DNA of 64,000 bases from Pontibacter chinhatensis. GTDB lineage: Bacteria > Bacteroidota > Bacteroidia > Cytophagales > Hymenobacteraceae. Made by a program: the position numbers and the translations under genes. The stretch covers positions 62,001-126,000 of the forward strand of contig NZ_FOOT01000003.1 in assembly GCF_900113285.1 (NCBI RefSeq), given 5' to 3'. Positions within the stretch are counted from its first letter, which is position 1. Every line of letters begins with the position of its first letter. The notes under the pieces are model-generated. The model saw nothing but the letters and a program-made list of their open reading frames with translations, was not told the DNA's origin and searched no databases. Shown piece after piece: positions 17,326 through 25,265 of this stretch.

Positions 17326-18372
17326 TTACAGGATCAGCATTACGTCGCCGTAGCTGAAGAAGCGGTAATTCTCTTTGATGGCCTCCTCGTAGGCTTTCAT
17401 GACAAGGTCGTAACCACCGAAGGCAGCAGCCATCATCAGCAGCGTGCTCTCTGGCATATGGAAGTTGGTTACCAGCGCATTGGCTATCTTAAAGTCGTAC
17501 GGAGGGAAGATAAAACGGTCGGTCCAGCCCTCGTTGCTCTTCAGGCGGTTGCTGGCCGATACAGACGACTCCAGGGCACGCATAGTAGTAGTACCGATGG
17601 CGCACACACGTTTCTTGTTATCCAGAGCCTTGTTTACGCGCTCAGCAGTAGTGGCAGGAACGATAAAGTTCTCCGAGTCCATCTTGTGCTTGGTCAGGTC
17701 TTCCACATCTACCGGGCGGAAAGTGCCCAGGCCCACGTGCAGCGTAATCGGCTCCACGTCCACACCTTTAATCTCCAGGCGCTTCAGCACCTCTTTGGTA
17801 AAATGCAGGCCAGCTGTTGGAGCAGCCACGGCGCCTACGTTCTTGGCATACACCGTCTGGTAACGCTCGCGGTCCTCTGGTTCAGCCTCGCGCTTGATGT
17901 ACTTCGGAAGTGGCGTCTCGCCCAGGTCGTTGATGGTTTTGTAGAATTCCTCGTCCGGGCCGTCGAACAGAAACTTAATCGTGCGGCCACGGGAAGTGGT
18001 GTTGTCAATAACCTCGGCTACCAGATCGCTGTCGCCGAAGTATAGCTTGTTGCCCACGCGGATCTTGCGGGCCGGATCTACCAGCACGTCCCACAGGTGG
18101 ATGTCTTTGTTCAGCTCGCGCAGCAGGAAAACCTCGATCTTCGCCCCTGTCTTCTCCTTGTTGCCGTACAGGCGGGCCGGGAACACCTTCGTGTCGTTCA
18201 CCACCATCACGTCGCCCTCGTCGAAGTACTCCAGGATGTCTTTGAAAACACGGTGCTCGATTTTACCGGTGTCGCGGTGCACTACCATCATGCGGGACTC
18301 GTCGCGGTTCTCGGCAGGGTGTGTGGCCAGGTAACTTTCAGGAAGATCGAATTTAAATTCAGATAATTTCAT
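17326..18372 (-). CDS. queA: S-adenosylmethionine:tRNA ribosyltransferase-isomerase QueA
   Basis: The 348-residue protein begins [16 protein letters not shown] and contains the diagnostic QueA motifs: [37 protein letters not shown] and [16 protein letters not shown]. It adds the epoxycyclopentanediol ring to preQ1 in tRNA in the penultimate step of queuosine synthesis. Length is normal. It forms its own unit with a terminator. Confidence 0.95.
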   Translation of the reverse strand: MKLSEFKFDLPESYLATHPAENRDESRMMVVHRDTGKIEHRVFKDILEYFDEGDVMVVNDTKVFPARLYGNKEKTGAKIEVFLLRELNKDIHLWDVLVDPARKIRVGNKLYFGDSDLVAEVIDNTTSRGRTIKFLFDGPDEEFYKTINDLGETPLPKYIKREAEPEDRERYQTVYAKNVGAVAAPTAGLHFTKEVLKRLEIKGVDVEPITLHVGLGTFRPVDVEDLTKHKMDSENFIVPATTAERVNKALDNKKRVCAIGTTTMRALESSVSASNRLKSNEGWTDRFIFPPYDFKIANALVTNFHMPESTLLMMAAAFGGYDLVMKAYEEAIKENYRFFSYGDVMLIL

Positions 18373-18570
18373 ATATCAAATATTACGGTATTTGGTTCTT
18401 ATACTTGCAGGGGATTTCTAATTAGACAACAGCAGAACCTCGCGTCGGGGTTCATAATCAACCGCATACTAAAAAGCAAAAAATCAAACCGCAAATTTAC
18501 TCAATTTGCCCGAATTATGCTTACTTTTAAAAAATACTTGACGCCGTTATACCTGATATAAGAAGAAGCC

Positions 18571-19818
18571 ATGATTTACCTCCGCCTGATAGCAGAAAGT
18601 TTCCGTTTCGCCTGGCAAGCCCTGCGCGCCAACCTGCTGCGTACCATCCTGTCGTTGCTGGGCGTCACGATTGGCATCTTCGCGATTATCTCTGTGTTCA
18701 CGCTGGTAGACTCACTGGAGCGTAACGTGCGCGACAGCATGAGCTTTATCGGCGACAAGGTGATTTATGTAGAGAAGTGGCCATGGTCTACGGGGGGCAG
18801 CTATCCCTGGTGGAAGTACTTTCAGCGCCCGGAAGCTACAGAGCAAGAGTTCCGCATGCTGGAGCGGCGCATCACCACCGGTACCGGCGTCGCCATCACT
18901 GCGAGCAGAGGCGGCAATACCTACAAGCAAGGCAACAACAGCTACTCCAACGGGAATCTAACGGGCATTTCCTACGATTACCCTAAAGTAAGCGAGGTGC
19001 CCATCGCCGACGGCCGCTATTTTACACCACAGGAGTCGGAGGCAGCGCGCAACGTGATAATCCTGGGCGACGAGATCGCCACCACCCTCTTCCCCTACAG
19101 CAGCCCCATCGGGCAAACGCTGAAGGTAGCCGGGCAGAAGTTTACCGTTGTCGGGATAATCGAGAAGCAGGGCGAGAATATTTTTGGGATGCCGAACATG
19201 GACCAGATGGGCATGATTCCCTACAGCACCTTCTCTAAAATGTTCGATGTAGGCCCCCGTGGCATCGGCTCCAGCATTGTGCTGAAAGGCCGCGAAGATG
19301 ACCCGGGATTGCTGGAGCTGGAGTATGAGGCCCGCGGCATTATGCGCAACATCCGTGGCCTGCGCCCCCGCGACGAGGACAGCTTTGCAATGAACCGCCC
19401 TGAGATGATACAGGAGGCCATTGGCGGCTTTTTTCAGGTGGTGGGCCTGGGCGGCTGGGTTATTGGCGGGTTCTCGATCCTGGTGGGCGGCTTTGGCATT
19501 GCCAACATCATGTTCGTGTCGGTAAAGGAGCGCACCAACATCATCGGAATCCAGAAATCACTCGGAGCCAAAAACTATTTCATACTTTTCCAGTTCCTCT
19601 TCGAGTCGGTGTTCCTGAGCCTGCTGGGCGGCGGCATCGGCATTCTGCTCGTGTTCCTGCTCACGCTCATCCCGCAGGACATGATGAAGATTACGCTCTC
19701 GGTGGGCAACATTATACTTGGCCTCGGCGTATCGGCCGTGATTGGGATGCTGTCGGGGATTATACCGGCGGTGCTGGCCTCTAACCTGGACCCTGTAATT
19801 GCCATCCGTTCCAAATAA
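18571..19818 (+). CDS. MacB/FtsX-type ABC transporter permease
   Basis: The 415-residue protein has the MacB layout. One N-terminal membrane helix (RTILSLLGVTIGIFAIISVFTLV, about residues 28-50) precedes a large periplasmic MacB-core domain of about 220 residues. A C-terminal FtsX domain follows with three helices and the KERTNIIGIQKSLGA motif near residue 320. It should work with a separate ATPase in efflux of a drug, peptide or lipoprotein. None is adjacent; the nearest ATPase, at 14975, is on the same strand but separated by ispD and queA on the other strand. Confidence 0.85.
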   Translation: MIYLRLIAESFRFAWQALRANLLRTILSLLGVTIGIFAIISVFTLVDSLERNVRDSMSFIGDKVIYVEKWPWSTGGSYPWWKYFQRPEATEQEFRMLERRITTGTGVAITASRGGNTYKQGNNSYSNGNLTGISYDYPKVSEVPIADGRYFTPQESEAARNVIILGDEIATTLFPYSSPIGQTLKVAGQKFTVVGIIEKQGENIFGMPNMDQMGMIPYSTFSKMFDVGPRGIGSSIVLKGREDDPGLLELEYEARGIMRNIRGLRPRDEDSFAMNRPEMIQEAIGGFFQVVGLGGWVIGGFSILVGGFGIANIMFVSVKERTNIIGIQKSLGAKNYFILFQFLFESVFLSLLGGGIGILLVFLLTLIPQDMMKITLSVGNIILGLGVSAVIGMLSGIIPAVLASNLDPVIAIRSK

Positions 19819-19946
19819 GGCAAAATATCGCGTGGCTTTTCTTGTTTTAACCTCACGAAAACGAAGGGCCAACGTATTTAAATAAAATTTGTGATGAAGC
19901 GCGCCGTTATTGCAGCGGCGCAGGAGCGCGAAAGCCTCCGCAGAAG

Positions 19947-20825
19947 ATGACGAGAAAGAAAATGACAAAACTTAGAAAGACGAGTAAGACCAAGCTAAAC
20001 GACGAGGCGCTGCACACCGGCAGTGGCCAGACCATCCTGAAGCCAGACGTAAACGACAATAAAGCCAGATCGGTAACAGACCTGCGCGAGAGCGGCCAAT
20101 CCACTGCCCCGCCTGCCTCCGAGGAAGACATAAAAATACGTCGTGCCTTTGTAGACAAGGACTGGAACGAGATTAAGATTGCCGACTCGTGGCAGATATT
20201 CAAGGTAATGGCCGAGTTTGTGGACGGCTTCGAGAAGCTGGCCAAAATTGGCCCCTGCGTTTCCATTTTCGGTTCGGCCCGCACCAAGCCTGACAACAAG
20301 TATTACATTATGGCCGAGGAGATTGCCGCCAAACTGGTGCGCCACGGCTATGGCGTGATTACGGGCGGCGGACCGGGCATTATGGAGGCCGGTAACAAAG
20401 GCGCCCACTCCGAAGGCGGCAAATCGGTGGGCCTCAACATCCACCTGCCCTTCGAGCAGTTCAACAACATCTACATCGACTCCGACAAGCTTATCAACTT
20501 CGACTACTTCTTTGTGCGGAAGGTGATGTTTGTGAAGTATGCGCAGGGCTTTGTGGTGCTGCCGGGCGGCTTCGGCACACTGGACGAACTGTTTGAGGCG
20601 ATTACGCTGATCCAGACGAAAAAAATAGGCGCTTTCCCGATTGTGCTGGTGGGCCGCGAGTATTGGAGCGGCTTGCTGGAGTGGGTGGAAAACGTGATGC
20701 TGAAGATGGAAAGCAACATCAGTAAGGAGGACCTGGACCTGGTGCACATTGTGGATGACCCGTCGGAGGCGGTGAAAATCATCGACGACTTCTACAGCAA
20801 GTACCTGCTCTCCCCGAACTTCTAA
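19947..20825 (+). CDS. LOG-family Rossmann-fold protein (TIGR00730)
   Basis: The 292-residue protein has a variable basic N-terminus (about 75 residues) before the LOG/lysine-decarboxylase-like domain. It contains the paired motifs GGGPGIMEAGNKGAH and LPGGFGTLDELFEAIT. The PGGxGTxxE motif marks cytokinin-type nucleoside 5'-monophosphate phosphoribohydrolases, although many bacterial members have other nucleotide roles. A basic stretch (TRKKMTKLRKTSKTK) at the N-terminus could bind nucleic acid or simply be a wrong start. A terminator follows. Confidence 0.85.
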   Translation: MTRKKMTKLRKTSKTKLNDEALHTGSGQTILKPDVNDNKARSVTDLRESGQSTAPPASEEDIKIRRAFVDKDWNEIKIADSWQIFKVMAEFVDGFEKLAKIGPCVSIFGSARTKPDNKYYIMAEEIAAKLVRHGYGVITGGGPGIMEAGNKGAHSEGGKSVGLNIHLPFEQFNNIYIDSDKLINFDYFFVRKVMFVKYAQGFVVLPGGFGTLDELFEAITLIQTKKIGAFPIVLVGREYWSGLLEWVENVMLKMESNISKEDLDLVHIVDDPSEAVKIIDDFYSKYLLSPNF

Positions 20826-20847
20826 GAGCGCTATACTTTATACTTTG

Positions 20848-20883
20848 GAAGCCCGCTGCCAACACAGCGGGCTTCGTTGTTTT
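20848..20883. terminator. Terminator between convergent genes
   Basis: GAAGCCCGCTG at 20848-20858 pairs with CAGCGGGCTTC at 20865-20875. A GTTGTTTTTAT tract follows on the plus strand. Three TATACTT heptamers flank it, two before and one after. It ends the LOG gene; the MG2-like gene ends just beyond it on the opposite strand. Confidence 0.8.
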
Positions 20884-20889
20884 TATACT

Positions 20890-22983
20890 TTACTTCACAA
20901 GCCGGACCTGGTAGGTTGCCTCTCCGGTAACAGGTAGTCCATCGGCCGTTATACCTTGTATTCTTATAGAAAAGTCGCCTGTCTGGTCGGTAGTGAAGAA
21001 AGAGAAAGTCGCCTTGCCGTCAGAAGACAGCCTGAGCTGCGGCTCCCAGTAAACCAGTTGCCTGAAATCCGGGGTGGCGCTGGTGCCTGCACCAGGTGCC
21101 GCCGCGACAAATACCCTGGGCCGGTTGTACTGCTCAAACAACGTGGCATACCCCTTCTCCCTCAGTTTGTCCCTGGCCTCGCCGCTTTTGGTGTATACCG
21201 CCAATATGCCATTATCCGCCACGTGCCCCAGGTTAGCCGCATAAAGCTTCTCCTCCATCCAGGTTAGCTCAAAAGAGGAGATGTCGTTCAGGTCGAGCGC
21301 CAGTATCTCTTCCATGCCCTTTACCACTACGCCATCTATCAGGTATATCGGCTCTCCTTTCATCATTCGCTTTACACCCGGAGCAACGTAGAGCAGGCGC
21401 GCGCGGTGCCGCCCTTTCTTTTTGCCGAGCCTCAGGTTTGTGGTTGTCTCGCGCAGGGCTTCCTCCACATTGTCGAAGGTAATGTACTCGTCCAGTCTGG
21501 CTACCCTGTCGGCTGGCAGCCTGGGCACCGGCGCTGTGGCATGGGCCTCTGCCAGGCCGTATGCCTCGTTTATCCGGGTTCTGTTGCGCTGCTGCAGGGC
21601 ATACTGCACCACATTTTCCGGCAGCGCCTGCACAAAAGCTGTGTCGGTAACTGCACGATAACTCTCGTTCACGAAGGGCATATTTACACCGTCTTTCACA
21701 AAGGCATCTACCAAAGACTCAACGCCATGCGCCATCGCTGTTTTACCAGACACTAACCCTGCCCATAGTTCCTGGTCAGGACCAGCTGCTACTAATTGCC
21801 CGCCTTCAGCATTGCGCCCCAAAGTTGAGTTGATAGCCAGCGGCATCGTAAAATCGGGTTTTATACTTGTAACGGCAACTGCCAAAGGGGCGCCTGGGGC
21901 ATGAGTGGTCTGAACGGTGACAGTTACCTGCTGCCGTGGGCCGTACTGCTGCCTGTCTGTGCTGATACTTAGGAGAGGTTGCTTCTGCCGTTGCGCTACC
22001 TGCTGCTCGGCCTCTACCAAGCCGCCCGGGTTCAGCAACAGCAGCCTTACGGCCTCACCTGCTTCGGCTGGCCAGGGCACCGCAATGGCTCCACCGGCAT
22101 TGCCACGTTGCGAGAAGTATACTTTGCCCCCGGCCTCTGCCACCAAAGTATAGCGCCAGGAAGAGGGATTGTTAATCCTTACACGGAGCTGCTCGGCTGT
22201 CTGCTCCTCCACCGCCAGCGATAACCCGCTTTGCTTTGCCTCGGGCACGCTTACCCGCCCTGGCGCATAGCCTTCGGCCTGCACCTGTGCCTGGTATTGC
22301 TCCTGTGGCGCTGGCGTAAAATCAACCGTGGCCAGGCCGCTCTTATCTGTTTGGAAGTGGACTACCGTTTCACCGGCGCTGTTTTCTATACTTCCGCTGG
22401 CAGTAATGCCTACACCGGCCGCATTGGTCACTACTACGGCTAGCTTGGTGGCCACTCCGGCCACCAGACTGTTAGACTCCGGAAAGAACTGCACCTGCAC
22501 CGGCTTGTTTGCCTCTGCCGGCTTTTTAGTATGGAGGGCCGCCACCTCGCCGGCATTCACAATCAGGAGCGGCTCGCGGTACTGCTGGTCCTTACTGTAG
22601 TTCCGCATCCAGTTGGTGGTAGCCAGCAAAGTATAGGTTCCTGTGGGGAGGTTCTCCGGCAGAAGTATGTCGCCGCTCGCCTTGCCTTCCTCCACTATCA
22701 GCCGCTGCCGAAGTATAACCTGCTCCCGGGCATCGAGCAGCTCCACATACAGCGTTTTGCTGGGTGGAATGTTGGAGGGAATCTTGCTGAGGAATGCCGT
22801 AAACCAAAGCCGCTCGCCGGCTGCGTAGTAAGGTTGGCTGTGTACCAACTGCACCCGTTCCTCAGAGAGTAGCGCCTGCACCTGTCCGGCCTCGGGTAGC
22901 TGCTGCGCCATGGTGCTGTAACTTAGCAGGGGCGCCAGTAAAAGTATAAACAGTTGTTTTGTTATCCGCATTTGCCTTGTCAT
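20890..22983 (-). CDS. Exported MG2-like/plug-like protein of the TonB receptor operon (697 aa)
   Basis: The protein has a signal peptide ending STMAQQ; the second Met at 22971 may be the true start. Residues about 30-150 resemble the MG2 strand domain of alpha-2-macroglobulin-type proteins (YYAAGERLWFTAFL, LPTGTYTLLATTNWMRN). Further beta-sandwich repeats follow. The C-terminal third has a short TonB-plug-like segment (PIYLIDGVVVKG, NGILAVYTKSGEA) and ends in a beta domain. It is the last gene of the unit TonB receptor - DUF4249 - DUF4249 - this gene, 18 bp after the preceding stop. It probably sits in the periplasm or outer membrane and helps handle the receptor's ligand; the ligand is unknown. 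Confidence 0.65.
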   Translation of the reverse strand: MTRQMRITKQLFILLLAPLLSYSTMAQQLPEAGQVQALLSEERVQLVHSQPYYAAGERLWFTAFLSKIPSNIPPSKTLYVELLDAREQVILRQRLIVEEGKASGDILLPENLPTGTYTLLATTNWMRNYSKDQQYREPLLIVNAGEVAALHTKKPAEANKPVQVQFFPESNSLVAGVATKLAVVVTNAAGVGITASGSIENSAGETVVHFQTDKSGLATVDFTPAPQEQYQAQVQAEGYAPGRVSVPEAKQSGLSLAVEEQTAEQLRVRINNPSSWRYTLVAEAGGKVYFSQRGNAGGAIAVPWPAEAGEAVRLLLLNPGGLVEAEQQVAQRQKQPLLSISTDRQQYGPRQQVTVTVQTTHAPGAPLAVAVTSIKPDFTMPLAINSTLGRNAEGGQLVAAGPDQELWAGLVSGKTAMAHGVESLVDAFVKDGVNMPFVNESYRAVTDTAFVQALPENVVQYALQQRNRTRINEAYGLAEAHATAPVPRLPADRVARLDEYITFDNVEEALRETTTNLRLGKKKGRHRARLLYVAPGVKRMMKGEPIYLIDGVVVKGMEEILALDLNDISSFELTWMEEKLYAANLGHVADNGILAVYTKSGEARDKLREKGYATLFEQYNRPRVFVAAAPGAGTSATPDFRQLVYWEPQLRLSSDGKATFSFFTTDQTGDFSIRIQGITADGLPVTGEATYQVRLVK

Positions 22984-23001
22984 AGAAGTAAGCCACTGAT
23001 T

Positions 23002-24084
23002 CTAAAATCCCTCCGGCCTTTCGTCCGTCACGTTAGGGTAAATATCCACAAGCCGGCAATCCCCCTCAGGGATCACCCACGGCGGGCCGGGAAAAGGGGC
23101 ATAGAGGTAGCGCGGCACCATCTTATAGTCTTCTGTCAGGGCCGAGGCGGTAAAGTAGCCGAACACCCGTTCCTCCGGGTCGGTGGTGCTGTAGAGGTTG
23201 CCCTTTATCTGGGCCGGCGGCGGGTCGAAGATGCTGCCCACGTTGCTCTGCTGCTCGTTCAAAAGGCGCCAGAACTCATAGGCCTCCGCTGTCAGCGAGT
23301 ACTGCCGGATCCGGATGCGGTACATGGTGGGGATGTCGGCCGGGATGATCGCCACAGGATGCTCGAAAAGCCTGCCGTTCGTGAGCCTGTCGTCGGTGGC
23401 AGCGACTCTGGTGTTGATGCTGCCTACGTTGGCCCAACACAGCGCAGGCACTGGCGCTTCGCCTGTGTTACTATAAAACGCAAACACCCCTTCGGTGTCC
23501 CAGCGGTAGAAGTTGCCCTGCTCCTCCGGGTCCTGCACCTGCACCTTTACCTCAAAGCCCACACTTTTTTGCTCCACTAACTCTCCGGCACCATTCTCCA
23601 CCACGTTGATGAACTCCTTAAACTCATAGTTTATACTTTGGATAGCTGGTACCGGCGTCAGCAGCTCCGGCCTCGAGGCATACTCCCGCCCATCCGGCAG
23701 GCGAACGTGCAAGGAATAGCTCTTGCCCGCTACTGCTTTGAATTCACTCTCCTCTAAAATATAAACGCCACGTAAAGCATAAATCTCGCGATTGCCTTCG
23801 GTCAGGCGCATAGTCTGACCCTGTGCGTCCCGTACTTCCACCACAGCTCCCAGCACCGGCTCAAACAGCACGATGTTGTTCTTGCTGTCGAAGGGCGCCG
23901 TCCAGGAGAGGGTCACCTTGTTCAAGTCCGGCCTGTTCTGGTCTGTGAGCAGGCCGTCCACCACCAGCAACCTGTTTTCTGCGCCTGTCTCCAGTTCAAA
24001 AGGCTCCACGCAGGCTTGCAGGCCAAGTATAAGCAGCAGCAGGCTCCACAGGCAGGTCCTGAATTTTGAATTCTCCTCCATCAT
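23002..24084 (-). CDS. DUF4249 lipoprotein, downstream tandem copy
   Basis: The 360-residue protein has a lipoprotein signal (LLLLILGLQAC, lipid-modified Cys at about residue 25) followed by VEPFELETG, typical of DUF4249. These surface or periplasmic lipoproteins accompany TonB receptors in Bacteroidota. It is very similar to the copy at 24204-25265. The stretch from CWANVGSINTR through PRYLYAPFPGPPWV, about 125 residues, is essentially identical, while the region before it and the last 20 residues differ. That pattern suggests recent duplication or gene conversion. Confidence 0.85.
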   Translation of the reverse strand: MMEENSKFRTCLWSLLLLILGLQACVEPFELETGAENRLLVVDGLLTDQNRPDLNKVTLSWTAPFDSKNNIVLFEPVLGAVVEVRDAQGQTMRLTEGNREIYALRGVYILEESEFKAVAGKSYSLHVRLPDGREYASRPELLTPVPAIQSINYEFKEFINVVENGAGELVEQKSVGFEVKVQVQDPEEQGNFYRWDTEGVFAFYSNTGEAPVPALCWANVGSINTRVAATDDRLTNGRLFEHPVAIIPADIPTMYRIRIRQYSLTAEAYEFWRLLNEQQSNVGSIFDPPPAQIKGNLYSTTDPEERVFGYFTASALTEDYKMVPRYLYAPFPGPPWVIPEGDCRLVDIYPNVTDERPEGF

Positions 24085-24203
24085 CGCCTGATCTTAAAGT
24101 TGAAAGATATGGCCGGTAGCACGGTAAGGTTGGCTGTGCGCCCGTAAAAGTATAAGTAGTTTTCTATTGTCCGCATTTGCCTTAGCTATGAAAGTGACTG
24201 AGG
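24085..24203 (-). pseudogene. Duplication scar: MG2-gene 5' fragment fused to TonB-receptor 3' fragment
   Basis: Read on the minus strand, the first part matches the start of the MG2-like gene, sharing AAGGCAAATGCGGA and ACTTATACTTTTAC with 22920-22985. The second part matches the last codons of the TonB receptor, sharing CCGGCCATATCTT and AACTTTAAGAT with 25265-25310. This is the junction expected from one tandem duplication of the block running from the receptor 3' end through DUF4249 to the MG2-gene 5' end. Neither fragment is functional. Confidence 0.75.
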
Positions 24204-25265
24204 TTAAAAGCCTTCCGGTTTTTCGTCCGTCACATCTGGGTAAAGGTACGTATACCGGCAATCCCCCTCGGGCAGCACCCACGGCGGCCCGGGGAAAGGG
24301 GCATAGAGGTAGCGCGGCACCATCTTATAGTCTTCTGTCAGGGCCGAGGCGGTAAAGTAGCCGAACACCCGTTCCTCCGGGTCGGTGGTGCTGTAGAGGT
24401 TGCCCTTTATCTGGGCCGGCGGCGGGTCGAAGATACTACCCACGTTGCTCTGCTGCTCGTTCAGCAGGCGCCAGAACTCGTAAGCCTCCGCCGTCAGCGA
24501 GTACTGCCGGATGCGGATGCGGTACATGGTGGGGATGTCGGCCGGGATGATCGCCACAGGGTGCTCGAAAAGCCTGCCGTTCGTGAGCCTGTCGTCGGTG
24601 GCAGCGACTCTGGTGTTGATGCTGCCTACGTTGGCCCAACAGCTTGTACGCCCTCCCGGGCCTTTGGTGAAGAAGGCAAACACCCCCTCCGTGTCCCAGC
24701 GGTAGAAGTTGCCCTGTTCCTCCGGGTCCTGCACCCGCACTTTCACCTCAAAGCCTGCTGTTCTTTTCTCTACCAGTTTCCCGTCGCTGTTCTCCACCAC
24801 GTTGATAAACTCCTTAAACTCATAGTTTACACTTTGGATGGGGGGCACCGGCGTCAGCAACTCCGGCCTTGAGGCATACTCCCGCCCGTCGGCCAGGCGG
24901 ACGTGCAGGGAATAGCTCTTGCCGGCCACCGCTTTGAATTCACTCTCTTCTAAAGTATAAACGCCACGTGAAGTATCAACTTCGCGCTTGCCCTCGGTCA
25001 GGCGCATGGCCTGGCCTTGCGCGTCCCGTACCTCCACCACAGGATGAATCACTGCGATGTTGTTCTTGCTGTCAAAAGGAGCTGTCCAGGAGAGGGTTAC
25101 CTTATTCAGATCCGGCCTGTTCTGATCGGTGATCAGCCCGTCTACCACTAGCAACATGTCCTCGCCGCCTGTCTCCAGTTCAAAAGGCTCCACGCAGGCT
25201 TGCAAGCCAAGTAGCAGCAGCAGACTCCACAGCCAATTACTATGCTCTGTTCTCCCCCGCATCAT
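24204..25265 (-). CDS. DUF4249 lipoprotein, upstream tandem copy
   Basis: The 353-residue lipoprotein has an LLLLGLQAC lipobox and the VEPFELETG start of DUF4249. Its start overlaps the receptor stop (ATGA at 25262-25265), so the two are translationally coupled. It is near-identical over the C-terminal half to the downstream copy at 23002-24084. Differences cluster between residues 75 and 210 and in the tail. It probably sits at the outer membrane as the receptor's partner. Confidence 0.85.
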   Translation of the reverse strand: MMRGRTEHSNWLWSLLLLLGLQACVEPFELETGGEDMLLVVDGLITDQNRPDLNKVTLSWTAPFDSKNNIAVIHPVVEVRDAQGQAMRLTEGKREVDTSRGVYTLEESEFKAVAGKSYSLHVRLADGREYASRPELLTPVPPIQSVNYEFKEFINVVENSDGKLVEKRTAGFEVKVRVQDPEEQGNFYRWDTEGVFAFFTKGPGGRTSCWANVGSINTRVAATDDRLTNGRLFEHPVAIIPADIPTMYRIRIRQYSLTAEAYEFWRLLNEQQSNVGSIFDPPPAQIKGNLYSTTDPEERVFGYFTASALTEDYKMVPRYLYAPFPGPPWVLPEGDCRYTYLYPDVTDEKPEGF

